Notes: generated by a model not told the origin, from the sequence alone. DNA of 64,000 bases from Impatiens glandulifera (GCF_907164915.1 NC_061862.1:77928218-77992217), one strand, 5' to 3'; shown: positions 37,227 to 49,110, counted from the first letter of the stretch. Translations and numbers: made by a program.

Positions 37227-38260
37227 TCTATATATATATAATGATGCTTAATTTTTAAAGTGTCCGGATTGCCGGGTCGAGAGCTGTGGTTAATTTGGAT
37301 ATTTGGGTTGGATTGTGGGTTGACCCGCTTTTAAATTTAAAACGGTTAAAAATAAAAATGCTAGAGGTATGTTTCGAACTTGCAACCTAACAAAACAAAT
37401 ACAACTCTTTAACCAACTTTGCTACAAAGAGTTTTTACTTTAAATTGAACACCAAATTTGATAAACGCGGGACGTTTTAATATTAATATAAGTTCAACTT
37501 TTTAACTAACTAATCTATATATATATATAATGATGCTTAATTTTTAAAGTGTCCGGATTGCCGGGTCGAGAGTTGTGGTTAATTTGGATACTTGGGTTGG
37601 ATTGTGGGTTGACTCGTTTTTAAATTTAAAACGGTTAAAAATAAAATTAAAAATGCTAGAGGTATGTTTCGAACTTGCAACCTAACAAAACAAGTACAAC
37701 TCTTTAACCAACTAGGCTACAAAGACTTTTTATTTTAAATTCAACACCAAATTTGATAAACGCGGGATGTTTTAATATTAATATAAGTTCAACTTTTTAA
37801 CTAACTAATCTATATATATATAATGATGCTTAATTTTTAAAGTGTCCGGATTGCCGGGTCGAGAGCTGTGGTTAATTTGGATATTTAGGTCGGATTGTGG
37901 GTTGACCCGCTTTTAAATTTAAAACGGTTAAAAATAAAATTAAAAATGCTAAAGGTATGTTTCGAACTTGCAACATAACAAAACAAGTACAACTCTTTAA
38001 CCAACTAGGCTACAAAGACTTTATATTTTAAATTCAATACCAAATTTGATAAACGCGGGGCATTTTAATATTAATATAAGTTCAACTTTTTAACTAACTA
38101 ATATATAATGATGTTGAGTAAATGAATATTTGGGTCGGATTGTGGGTTGACCCACCAATAAACTTAAAACGGTTAAAAATAAAATTAAAAATGTTATCCG
38201 TAATTTTTTTTTACGGTTTTTAATATTATTACTAGTGCAAATGCACGGGCTAAATGCTAG
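37227..38260 (+). mobile_element. Non-autonomous Helitron with four tandem 5' units, 1034 bp
   Basis: It starts with TC at 37227 (TCTATATATATATAATGATG) and ends CTAG at 38260, with a GTGCAAATGCAC hairpin just before. The 5' unit repeats at 37514, 37809 and, truncated, at about 38099, so the period is 287-295 bp. Each unit carries GTGTCCGGATTGCCGGGTC. The insertion lies between AAAA and TTTC; the left arm of the inverted repeat preserves the matching uninterrupted site near 36335. Confidence 0.92.
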
Positions 38261-39144
38261 TTTCAATAATTGCAGCTCAACCTATATTTCCATTTGTTTC
38301 TAATAACTAATGATTGGCCTTTTTTTATTACTTAAAATATTTACAGGTTTTTATTTTAGAATCTCATGAGATTTTTTTCTTTAAAATTATTTGGAGTTTT
38401 AGGTTTTATCCTGATTAATTTAGAGTTTGATTATTTAGGTGGGGAAATATTCCATTTCAAATCCATAATTAACACTCCTAAGATCAAATGATTCATTTGA
38501 AAATTTTAATTTATGTCCTATCAAATTTTAATAAATCTAATCTCTTAATTTTATCATATTTGAACATCAAACTAAGTTTTGTATGCCTAAAGTTAGTACG
38601 ATCTTCAGTTATGATCACAGTTAACTTAAATGAGTTTTTACTAAGAAGTAAAACTTAGAATAAACTTTTTTCATTTAAACTAAATTAATTGGTTTCTTAA
38701 AAAAAAAATTAAAAAAAGCAACATTCTATAGAAGATTCTCTATCCAAGATTTCTTTAATTAATTGGGAAGTCTAAACAAAATTGTCACTTTCACGTACAA
38801 TTCTTACTTTATCTTGTTAAGGTAAAGTTATTTATTGACATAAGATACTCTCTTAGAAAGTTTATGACAGCGATAATGTTAATTTTTGTTAATTAATCTT
38901 GTAATTATATATCAATTAATAAGTATAGAAAGAAGCGTCCTAAACTAATTCCGTTCTCATTTAGGATTGTTAGGTTAATGTTCAAACCTACCTCTACTCT
39001 ACTCTACTCTACTGACTAAAGGATAACCAAGAATCATATACAATAATCCTATTCCTATCACATGACTCGCAAGAACTTTACATTAAACTTGAAAAATCGA
39101 ATGAAAACGATTTAGATTAAAATGGATCGAGGAAGAATATTACC

Positions 39145-39335
39145 TTAAAGATAGAGTGGAAGACAATTGGATGCAACAGAAACTTTGAGAAATAGCTCTT
39201 GGGGAAGAATCCGAGTACCGGCGATCAAGTTCTTTCAAACTCCCCCAACGGAACTTTTCTCTCTCTCCCCCTATCTCTGGACTGAACTGAAAAACCGGAT
39301 CCGGTGAACTCAACTCTGAATCCCTTTCATATAAT
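39145..39335 (-). promoter_or_regulatory. Candidate leader exon facing the inverted repeat
   Basis: A local GC rise, on the minus strand, has a pyrimidine/purine-patterned leader (GGGGGAGAGAGAGAAAAG) and ends ATCTTTAAG followed by GTAATATTC, a good splice donor. No coding exon follows; transcription would enter the inverted repeat at 38.94 kb. This is inferred only from composition and the splice site. Confidence 0.3.
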
Positions 39336-39799
39336 TGATTATAATTGATTGAAGGGCACGCTGATAATTATAAAAAAAAATATTATTTTACTTCTTTTGT
39401 TTTGTTTTTGCTTTTAATTCCATTCGTTCCTTTTACTTTCTTTTAGTAACTTCCTTTTAAACGAGTCGACTCAACCTCAACCGTCATTGAGTCCGAATTT
39501 TTTTTAGAAAATTCAAAATCAAAAACTTGAATCTCCTTTTTTTTAATCAACTCAAATGGTGCATCATATCTATGGCACTCCTTTTCTATAAATTGATATT
39601 TTATATAATATATTATTTAATTTGAATTGAAAGCATAAGTGAGTGTAGATTAGTTATCCATAATTCATACAAATAAAAAGTAGTTATATATTTAATTTGT
39701 GTATATATTTTATTTTTTATAAAATTTATAATTAATATATTTATTTTAATTTAATAGGCCCAAAATTTTGTTTACATTGAGCCTTCAATTTGCGAAACC

Positions 39800-40857
39800 A
39801 GCCTGTGTTCCTTATGGTGTTTATCGGTTCGATTTTTGGGTATTCGAGTTCCTTAATTCGATTTTTTTGATTTTTGTAGTCAATTTGAAAACAAACTGAA
39901 TTCGAATAAATTCTAATAAAACCGAACATATTCGAATTTGGTATTCGGTTCAGATTTAGAATAATTTTAATTCGAACCAAATTCGATTTTCTTTTTTTTT
40001 TTGTCAATTATTGAATTCGAATTATTTTAATTCAAAACAAAATTTGAAATAAGATGTTGAACGGAAGGGATAAATCAAGACTTAAGAGTCTTGACAAAGA
40101 ATAAGTTCTAGAGACAGTGAGATAAGCTTCAAAGGGCAGAGACGACGAAATTATATCAATAGTCTCATTTCTGAAGTGGGAGGTTGGACGAGAGGTGTGC
40201 AGCTGAAGGCTTATTCATATGAGAATAGAGATGAAAGAAGGAAGTGACGACTGATGGCTCTTTCATTCAATTTCCTTTTATTATCAAATATTGAATTATT
40301 CTAATTCAAAACAAAATTTGAATTAAGATGTTAAACGTCAGGGATAGATCAAGACTTAAGAGTCTTGACAAAGAAGAAGCTCTAAAGACAGTGAGATAAG
40401 CTCTAGAGGGCAGAGACGGTGAAATTATATCAATAGTCTCATTTCTGAGGTGGGCGGTTGGATGAGAGGTGAGCAGTTGAAGGCTCTTTCATATGAGAAT
40501 AGAGATAAAAGAGGAAAGTAACAACGGAAGGATTATGTTAAGAGAATAGAGATGAGGAATGTTAGAGAGATGAGAGATTAAATTTAGAGAATATAGATAA
40601 GGTGTGCGACTCAGAATGAAGTTTAAAGAATATAGATGAGTTGATGGAGTAATTATTTATTATATATAATACATAATAAAATAAATAATAAAAAATGAAT
40701 TCGGTTTTCGGTTTGATTTTCGAGTTGAAACAAATTCGAAAATCGTATTTGATTGTGGATTAGTTTGAAATTCGATTTAAAAACCGAAAATAAATTCGAA
40801 TTCGGTGAATTCTTTGGTCGGATATTCAGTTCAGACCAAATATTGAACACTCCTATG
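39800..40857. mobile_element. hAT-like element with TTCGAATTCGG-rich ends
   Basis: The right end (CCAAATATTGAACACTCCTA) fits a common plant hAT-like terminus, preceded by AATTCGAATTCGGTGAATTC. The left side (39830-40010) carries inverted TTCGGTTCGATTTTTGGG and GAACCAAATTCG blocks. The interior holds a diverged tandem duplication (about 40019-40292 and 40293-40530) with CAAGACTTAAGAGTCTTGAC in each copy. No transposase or clear target duplication was found. Confidence 0.45.
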
Positions 40858-42299
40858 TTCGCCGACTTAAAAAATACAACAATTCGTTAGTGCCCATTTC
40901 TTTCAATGATGACCCAAATGACACATAAAAAAATAATTTTAATATTTGAACTTCAATTTTAACATAAAAAATAGTTTTGAATCATATTATGGAGTATAGA
41001 TTCATAATTTTATGTATATAAATTTAATATTTTTGTGAGTAGTTATAATTTGTATGTACATCAAATTTTGAGTTTTACACTTCTACTTAAAGTGATAATT
41101 GATTACAAATAATTTTCACTTTATTTGTAAGGCTATCTTTCTAAAATTAAAATAATAAATTCAAAATTCAATAACTAATAAATGTTGTCATTGTCATCTA
41201 CTTTACAAAAGAAAAGTATCCAAAGGCAATATCTATTCAAGCTTTTTGTTTGATTGACAAGACATAATTATTCATGCAACTTGCATTTTATATATATCTT
41301 TTACTTATTACCTTAATAAAATAATGTATATGAATATACATGAAGATTTTGGGGGCTATATCTAAATTTAAATTTTGAGTACTTAAAATAGTAAAATAAA
41401 AAATAATAATAATTTTAATTAATAAAATAAAATATAAATAATTAATATATTATAATACGAGACTAAAAAGAGATAAAAAAAGTTATTTTTATAATATATA
41501 TTTAATATTAAAGGAAAAAAAAGAAGAAAAATAATATTAATAATATAATATTATTAAATATAAAAAAATGGGGGCCCTATAAAAGTGGGGGCTCTATGCG
41601 GCTCTATGCAAGTGCATTGGTTGCCTTACCCCAGAGCCGGCTTTGTGAACATAGTATGATGGATGTAATATTTCAATGATTGAGAGTAAAAAAAACTATG
41701 AAATCTATTTCAATGGAAAGAAACCAACAACCTATGAGTTAAGGAAATTCGGGAGATACATTACTTATTTATATAATTCCACAAATTTATCTCGTGTTTT
41801 TGAGATAAGTTTGTGAAAATAGGTATCTAAACATAAACAAGTGTATTTATACGTTCTTTAGGAGAATAAACTAAACTATATAACCCACCTATAAAAGATG
41901 GTAGAAAATATTTATATTCCTTAGCCTCAAAGTTATACCGAGTTCTCAATTTTATGTGACTTCTCAATGTGTCACACTCTCTCAACTTATAGGTATCTCG
42001 TGATTTTATGCAATTTTTCAATATGGACACCACTTTGTCGTCTTTCATTTGTAGATTCAAATTTGCTCATGGTTACACCTCTAGAAATGACACATAATGT
42101 TTTTGCATATTCAAGAAGTGATCCTTTGTTGTCTTTTATAGCATTTGTAACGTCAGAGACCTGTGTATCGTCAAGACGAATCTAGGATTTAAAATTAAGT
42201 TGATTTAAAAAAAAATTAAGTGAGCTTAAAAAATAAAAGGAAAACTAAGTAAATATTTTATCGAATAATGAATTAAATTTGAAAATTAAAAAAAATAAT

Positions 42300-42565
42300 A
42301 AATTCAACGAAAGTAAGTCCAAGAATCAACGTGGCATTAAATGTGGGTAGGAGAGAGAAATTTTTCAAAATGTCCCGAAACGCTTATTTCAGGTCACGAA
42401 ATGGCCACTTCGAGACATTTTTTTTTTTTTTGAAATGAGTGATTTCGGAACCAGAAATGAGTGGTTTCAGAACCCGAAATGAGTGGTTTTATGATCCGAA
42501 ATGAGCGTTTTCGGAACGTGGGGACAACCTGTCAGGCCACATCGAATTCGTAGACATGCTTTCGT
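42300..42565. mobile_element. MITE with ATTCAACGAAAG terminal inverted repeats
   Basis: The left end ATTCAACGAAAGTAAGTC mirrors the right end GACATGCTTTCGTTGAAT. The insert is absent from the paralogous segment at about 28170. The inside holds four variants of CGAAATGAGTGGTTT with CGGAACC/CAGAACC. The superfamily is not clear; the ends could be Mutator-like. Confidence 0.6.
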
Positions 42566-43628
42566 TGAATCTTTCGTTTAGTTTATCATTCCTCGTTAAA
42601 AAATTAGAGAATATTTAACCTTGTTTTGTTAAGAAAAATGTGGGGCCGCCCTAAAATAGAATCATCTATGGGTATTGTTAAGATAGTGAAGAGGATAGAC
42701 ATTCAAGATGAAAATCTCTTATTTTAAATCTAATCATAATTTAAAAAAGTTCTTTTATACTTTTATTTTAGTTGATAGGAAAAATATTAGTATTTTTTTT
42801 TTAAAAAAAGGTTCTTATTAAATATGATTGAAATTTTTTTTAAGTTAAACAATACACAAAAGAAAATACCACCTACTGCACTGAAAAATATCTAATAATA
42901 ATAAAAAATGTTCACCAAAATATAAAGGGAAAAAAATGAATATGTTGTTTCTCTTGATTTTTTGGGCTGAGATAATTTTGTTTGTTTCTCAACCATTTTT
43001 ATATAACTTTCCAAAAGTAAAAGCATATAAACTTATGTAAAGTACTGGCTGTCATTAAAAGGCTTATGGCCCACTACTTTTCTTCAAGAGTGTCAAATCG
43101 GGCCATCATTTCAGGTTCTTATTCAATATTGGGTTGGTTATGAGCCCATTTACTTATTTTATTTAACTTGTCCAACCTACTTGCTAAATTAAACAACAAA
43201 CGTCTCATCTCATTCTATATTATTATTATTTCTTCAATAATAATAATATAATTGAGGTCCCGGATTTATTATTATTTTTTTTAATTTTAAATATTTAAAT
43301 AATTTTGTTTGAAAAAAATTACATCAATTAGTATTTAATAAAAAAAATATTATGAACAATAAATTTATTGATTAATAAATTAAGGCGGTTCAATTTGACC
43401 GAGATTGCATACTCAAACACGTTAGTCTACTAAATTTCAAATAGTTAACCATCGATTTAACTATAAATACTCTAATAACATAATTCATGAATAATTGATA
43501 TAATTTTCAAAACACAAATACACTACTAAGAATTTTTTTATTAAAATTAGTTAACAATTATAAAATTAAATTTTTTACATTAACAAGTTTTTAAATTTAT
43601 GATATTCTCAAATTATTATTAGTTTAAA

Positions 43629-44085
43629 CTAGCATTTAGCCCGTGCATTTGCACGATTAATAATATAAAAAACCGTGAAAAAAAATTACGGATAACATTT
43701 TTAATTTTATTTTTAACCGTTTTAAGTTTATGGTTGGGTCAACCCACAATCCGACCCAAGTATCCATTTACTCAACATCATTATATATATATATATATAT
43801 ATTAATTAGTTAAAAAATAGAATTTATATTAATGTTAAAACGTCCCGCATTCATCAAATTTAGTGTTGAATTTAAAATATAAAGTCTTAGTAGCCTAGTT
43901 GGTAAATGGTTGTATTTTTTTTGTTAGGTTGAAAGTTACAAACATACCTCTAGCATTTTTTATTTTATTTTTAACCGTTTTAAATTTAAGGCGGGTCAAC
44001 CCACAATCCGACCCAAGTATCCAAATTAGCCACAACTCTCGACCCTCTAGACACTTTAAAAATTAAACATCATTATATATATAGA
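43629..44085 (-). mobile_element. Non-autonomous Helitron, 457 bp, minus orientation
   Basis: On the minus strand it starts TCTATATATATAATGATG (44085) and ends CTAG (43629), with hairpin GTGCAAATGCAC reading as GTGCATTTGCAC on the plus strand at 43645. It is flanked by A and T. A second 5' start lies near 43795. It is the same family as the elements at 29878, 37227 and 59840. Confidence 0.9.
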
Positions 44086-44459
44086 TTTGTGTTATGATTA
44101 AATACATAATTAACTCAATCTCTGACTTTCATCGGTTTAATATTCAATTTTTGTTCCCGTCTTATTTAAATATTACTTGTCGTATTTGGTTTGGTATTAC
44201 TACCGAATATGACTTCGAGAGTCATGATTTAAATATTTAGTCGGTTTAAATGATTTGAACGTAATTAGTGACTTTTGACGTACATTTTATTAAAAACGAC
44301 TCGAAATGTGTTTGACCAATTCGATTTGATTGGATCGGTTTATCATGTAAAATGATTAATTATTTATGAATCAGTCTTAATTTAAATAGTATTAATAAAA
44401 AAAAATTGACTGCAAAAGGCAAAATTGTATCCAAGGTGAAAATTGAAGCAAGCCTTTTT

Positions 44460-44655
44460 CAATTACTTCCCTCTGTCGTCGCCGTCACCGTCCCCGTCGC
44501 CGTCGCGCGGCATCGGAGCAGCTACAGTGGCCGCCGGCTGCTGCCCTTTCGATTCAACTCCGCCTAGTAACCATCAGAAGACATTTCAGCGATTGCCCTA
44601 GGATTATTCTAAACCCTATTTTCATTTCGTCTTTCAGAGCGAGTGAAATCATGGT
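44460..44655 (+). promoter_or_regulatory. Leader exon and start codon of a broken host gene
   Basis: A GC-rich leader (CGTCGCCGTCACCGTCCCCG) appears abruptly after AT-rich promoter-like DNA that contains TGGCCCAC (43069) and GAGCCCATT motifs, similar to site II elements of housekeeping promoters. The leader includes TAAACCCTA near 44610 and ends GAAATCATG followed by GTAAATC, so the first intron would begin right after or within the first codons, as in many ribosomal-protein genes. The rest of the gene is not seen; a Copia element lies 320 bp downstream. The gene's identity is unknown. Confidence 0.4.
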
Positions 44656-44978
44656 AAATCCCTCAGCTAGCAGCTCTTTCACTATTATTCATCAGTGTCC
44701 CTCACAACATAGTTTGTTTGATCCTTCAAAATATTCACTAATTTCAAATGTACCCAATGCATATTGGATGTGCATGTTATCCTCTAACCATTATCCTCTA
44801 ACCAGGTCATACAATCAATAAGAAATAGACTTTAAATCCATTCATTGCATCGTTCATGGGTTATAGATCTGATCACAAATGATATTAGTGTCTACATATT
44901 TCTATTATTATTTGTATCTATATCTCACGACATGTTACTTTCGATGAACAGAAATTCCATTTTCAACTCACCACTACC
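44656..44978 (+). other. Presumed first intron of the broken gene
   Basis: T-rich, non-coding sequence between the candidate splice donor at 44654 and the Copia LTR. No second exon was recognised. Confidence 0.3.
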
Positions 44979-45701
44979 AATTGTTATGTTTTTGTTTTCC
45001 TTAGTCTACGAGGAAAAACCCAGCAAATAAGCCCATTTTGGACCCCACTTAATTCACTTATTTGGGAGCAATATAGAAGGAGAAAACTTCTTTTGCAAGA
45101 AATAAGAGCAAAAGAAAAAGAGAGAAAATCAAGAAAGAATAGAGGGAAAAACTTCAAATCCAGTAGTATTAGTGTTTTGATGATCGCCGGAGTTTGCACC
45201 GTTGGATCGTCCTAATTTTTGGACAGCAGCTTCACAACTTCTGGTCCAACATTCTGGACGGTGGAGATCGGATTTTGAGGTCTGGAGGTCGGGGTTTCGT
45301 TGCCGGAACAGTAGCAGTTATTTTTGGTGATATTCTTCCTTTATTGTTCTTTGATTGTTTCTATATTCTTGATGTGCATGTTTCCAAGGGTTTTATGAAT
45401 TTGTATGTCTCTAGTATTGTCTAGAGAAGACTTTTGTATTGCTCTCTTGCTGATGATAGTGAATTTTAAGCGGCACTAGGTGTCCCGTGGTTTTACCCAT
45501 TGAAGGGTTTTCCACGCTAAAATTCTGTATTGTTTGTGTGTGCTTGTTTGGTGTGTTACTCACTGTTTTAGGGCTATGTTGATTGCATTTTTCATACCTG
45601 TTTCTTAGCTTTCTCACAAGTTTAAACAGTTTGGGAAAGTGTTGTCAAACGAAAGATAAATTCTGCAGTTTGTTGTTTACCGTTGTGGTGCATTTCCTTC
45701 A
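44979..45701 (+). repeat. 5' LTR of the Copia element
   Basis: The right edge is placed at TTCCTTCA, three bases before the primer-binding site. The left edge (TGTTATG at 44979) is inferred only from the TG start, since no partner LTR exists. The LTR shows features common in Tork-type LTRs, such as GCTCTCTTGCTGATGAT and TTTTCCACGCTAAAATTC. Confidence 0.6.
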
Positions 45702-45704
45702 AAG

Positions 45705-45717
45705 TGGTATCAGAGCC
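45705..45717 (+). other. Primer-binding site for initiator tRNA-Met
   Basis: TGGTATCAGAGCC is the standard complement of the 3' end of plant initiator tRNA-Met. Confidence 0.95.
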
Positions 45718-45752
45718 TTGGTTGCTTATTTGTGAATTGAACTGTTTGAACG

Positions 45753-46500
45753 ATGAAAATTAATACAAGTAGGATGATTAATTTGAATGGTTCTAATTAT
45801 CATGTTTGGAAGGCAAAAATGGAAGATCTCTTATATGTGAAAGATTATTACTTACCTCTTTTTGCTACTGATAAACCTGAGAATAAAACTGATGCAGAAT
45901 GGACTATTTTGCATAGACAGGTTTGTGGATATATTCGGCAATGGGTGGAGGATAATGTGCTGAATCATATTATTGGGGAGACACATGCTCGTACTTTGTG
46001 GAACAAGCTTGAACAGTTGTATGCTCGGAAGACTGGGAACAATAAATTATTCTTGATTAAGCAATTGATCAAGTTACAGTACAAAGATGGCACTCCTGTT
46101 ACAGATCACTTAAATGCATTTCAGGGCATTGTAAATCAAATTTCAGGAATGGGTATCAAGTTTGATGATGAGATTCAAGGTCTATGGTTACTTGGTATAT
46201 TACCGGATTCTTGGGAGACTTTTAGGGCATCCTTGTCCAACTCTGCACCGAATGGTATTATCACCATGGAAGTGTTATGAATGAAGAGATGAGAAGAAAG
46301 TCACAGAGTTCCTCTTCACAATCAGATGTCTTGGTCTTTGAAAAGCGGGGGGAGAAGTTAGAGTAGAGGTCCGGGAAACAAAGGAAATCAGCGTGGTACT
46401 AGTAGCTCCGGTAAAGGGAAGTATGCTAATATTGAGTGTTACTATTGTGGTAAAAAGGGACACACAGTAAAGTTCTGCAGACATGCAAAAAAGAGAACAA
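45753..46500 (+). pseudogene. Copia gag
   Basis: The frame opens MKINTSRMINLNGSNYHVW and shows the UBN2-type gag region (TLWNKLEQLYARKTGNNK and LLGILPDSWETFRASLS). It ends prematurely near 46280, where a one-base shift moves the reading to MNEEMRRKSQ (from 46276). A further shift is needed after GEKLE to reach the zinc knuckle CYYCGKKGHTVKFC at 46437-46478 (CX2CX4HX4C). The protein would form the particle and bind the RNA; this copy cannot be made intact. Confidence 0.85.
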
Positions 46501-46619
46501 GAAGAAAAACTACAACAACTAAAACAACAATCAAAGGAAAGATGATGATGGCGGTGACAAGGTTGAAGTGAATACTATCACTAATGATTTCTTTGTTTGT
46601 TGTGATGATAATTTGGTGA

Positions 46620-49110
46620 ACTTTGCACATGATAAGTCGAGTTAGGTTATTGACAGTGGAGCTTCGTGTCATGTTACATCACGAAGAGATTTTTATTCAT
46701 CTTACACTCTATGTGATTTTGGGGATGTCAAGATGGGTAATAGTGAGTAACAAAGGTTGTTGGCATTGGAGAAGTCTGTTTGAAATTTGCTACTGGGATG
46801 TAGTTGGTTTTACAAAATGTAAAACATGTCCCGGATATGAGATTAAATTTGATTTCTATAGGTTTACTTGATGATGATGGGTACAATAACTACTTTGGTA
46901 ATGGTTTGTGGAAACTCACTCGTGGTTCTTTGATTGTGGAAAGAGGTAAAAGGTGCTCAAAGTTTTATGTGGTACAACCGAAAATCTACAAGAGCATTGT
47001 TAATGCTGTGGAGAATGCTGACATGACTGAGATATGGCATAAGAGACTTGGCCATATGAGTGAAAAATGCATGACTTTATTGTCAAAGAAGAAAGTGTTA
47101 TCAGGTGTAAATGATGTCCAGTTGAAGAGGTTTTCTCATTGTCTTGCAGGTAAACAAAATAGAGTTTCCTTCAAGAGTCACCCTCCCTACAGAAGAGAGA
47201 ACATACTTGATCTTGTTCATTCCAATGTTTGTGATCCTATGAAGACAAAAACACTTGGTGGTTGCTCATATTTTGTCACATTCATTGATGACCACTCCCG
47301 GAAGGTATGGTTTATACTTTGAAGTTTAAAGATCAAGTTTTAGATGTGTTTAAGCAGTTTAATGCCTCAGTTGAGAGAGAGACTGGAAAAAATCTCAAGT
47401 GTATTCGGACAGACAATGGAGGTGAATACATTGAGCCATTTGATGCTTACTGCAGAGAGCATGATATTCGACATCAAAAGACTCCTCCAAAGACACCGCA
47501 GTTGAATGACTTAGCAGAGCGGATGAACAGAACATTGGCTGAGAGAGTCAGATGTTTGTTTTCACATTCAGGGTTGCCACGTTCCTTTTGGAGTGAAGCG
47601 TTGAACACGGCGGTACATGTTATTAATCTAACCCCTCGTGTTCCTTTGCAGTTTGATGTTCCTAACAGGGTTTGGAGCGAAAAAGATGTTTCTTATAGTC
47701 ACTTGCGAGTCCTTGGATGCAAGGCATTTATGCATATTCCCAAAGATGAAAGGTCAAAGTTTGTTGTGAAGTATAAGTTTTGCGCGTTCCTTGCCTATGG
47801 AGATGATGACTTTGGGTATAGGCTTTATGATCCAGTTCAAAAGAAGCTTGTTCGAAGCAGAGATGTTGTGTTTATTGAAGATCAGATTTTGAAGGATGTT
47901 GAGAAGACATAGACAATTCTAGTGATGATCTTATTGATTTGGGTTCAGTTCCTCTACAACATGTTGACACTCAGGTTGGAGATGATGTTCCTATTGATGA
48001 CCATGGTGCTGATGATGTTGATACTCGAGAGCAAGATGTAGATGAAGTTGTTCATCCAGAGTTACCAGTTCCAGACATGCCACAATGTGTTCCACTCAGA
48101 CGGTCTACGAGAGATCGTCATCCTTCTGTACGTTATTCTGCAAATGAGTATGTTTTTCTCACTGATGAGGGGGAGCCTGAGTGTTATGCAGAATCTATAG
48201 AAGATGAGCACAAAAAGAATGGGCTGAAGCTATGCAAGATGAGATGGATTCCTTGTATAGAACAATACTTATGAGTTGGTGAAGTTGTCTAAAGGCAAGA
48301 GAGCATTGAAGAACAAGTGGGTTTATAAGGTGAAGACTGATGAGTTCACCTCACAACCCAGATACAAAGCTAGATTGGTGGTCAAAAGATTCATCCAGAA
48401 AAAAGGTATTGATTTCGATTGAATTTTCTCTCCGGTTGTGAAGATGGGTTCTATTCGGGTGGTTCTCGGTTTAGCGGTCAGTCTTAATCTTGAGGTTGAT
48501 CAGATGGATGTCAAGACTGCATTCCTTCATGGTGAATTGGATAAAAAAATCTATATGGAGCAGCCTGAAGGGTTTCAGGTAGAAGGTAAAGAATACTATG
48601 TGTGTAGACTTCAGAACAGTCTATATAGGCTGAAGTAGTCACCGAGATAGTGGTATAAGAAGTTTGAGTCTGTTATGGGGGAGCAAGGCTACCGAAAGAC
48701 TATTTCAGATCATTGCGTTTTCTTTCAAAGGTTTGGTGATGATAATTTCATCATTTTATTGTTTTATGTTGATGACATGCTTATCGTTGACAAGAATGTA
48801 GGAATAATGGCTAAGTTAAAACAGCAGTTGAGCAAGTCTTTTGCAATGAAAGACTTGGGGCCGGTGAAACAGATTTTTGGGGTACGGATTACTCGAGATA
48901 GAGCTGCCAAGAAGTTGCATATGTCATAAGAGCGATACATTGAGAAGGTGCTTTGTAGGTTCAACATGGACAAAACTAAAGTGGTTAGTTCTCCTCTTAC
49001 TACCAACTTTAAGATAACAGGTAAAGATTGTCCTACTTCAAAAGAGGATATTGAAGATATGGATAAGGTTACATATGCCTCAGCGGTTGGTAGCTTGATG
49101 TATGCTATTG
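46620..49110 (+). pseudogene. Copia pol: protease, integrase and reverse transcriptase fragments
   Basis: Protease motif DSGAS lies at 46651, with TAG replacing the usual Trp three codons before it. The GAG-pre-integrase region (EIWHKRLGHMSEKCM) follows near 47030. The integrase core has TDNGGEY near 47410 and LAERMNRTLAERV near 47510; a frameshift near 47310 splits it. The reverse transcriptase shows VDQMDVKTAFLHGEL (about 48505) and YVDDML (48765), with stops near 48637 and 48928. The reading ends at SAVGSLMYA near 49105. RNase H catalytic parts are missing. Confidence 0.88.

Larger units (their letters stand above)
35650..38940. repeat. Long inverted repeat, arms about 1 kb
   Basis: The left arm (about 35650-36640) pairs with the right arm (about 36945-38940, minus the Helitron at 37227-38260). 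Examples: the CCCAATTAATTAAAAAAATC block at 35837 pairs with GATTTCTTTAATTAATTGGG near 38750, and AATGAATCATTTGATCTTAG at 36139 pairs with CTAAGATCAAATGATTCATT near 38478. The central ~300 bp contains a 58-bp direct repeat (ataaaagacaaaacattaaa type) at 36782 and 36890. RNA from either strand could form a long hairpin. Confidence 0.85.
41690..44455. repeat. Segmental duplicate B (paralogue of 27570-29390)
   Basis: This is the second copy of the segment at 27.6-29.4 kb, lengthened by a MITE (42300-42565) and a Helitron (43629-44085). Unlike copy A it continues into a GC-rich leader at 44.46 kb, so it probably carries the original promoter context. Confidence 0.8.
44979..49110 (+). mobile_element. 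Ty1/Copia LTR retrotransposon, 3'-truncated and decayed
   Basis: The order is 5' LTR (about 44979-45701), tRNA-Met primer site, gag, protease, integrase, reverse transcriptase; this is Copia order. The body ends inside the segment after SAVGSLMYA, before most of RNase H. There is no 3' LTR. Frames are broken by several stops and frameshifts. The Tork/Tnt1 type is suggested by gag and LTR style. Confidence 0.9.

Noticed and set aside
41340..41650. hAT-like element ending in CCAGAGCCGGC
   Set aside because: Only one candidate end (near 41630-41645) and a GGGGGCTCTATGCGG-type stretch were seen; the other end and a target duplication are missing.
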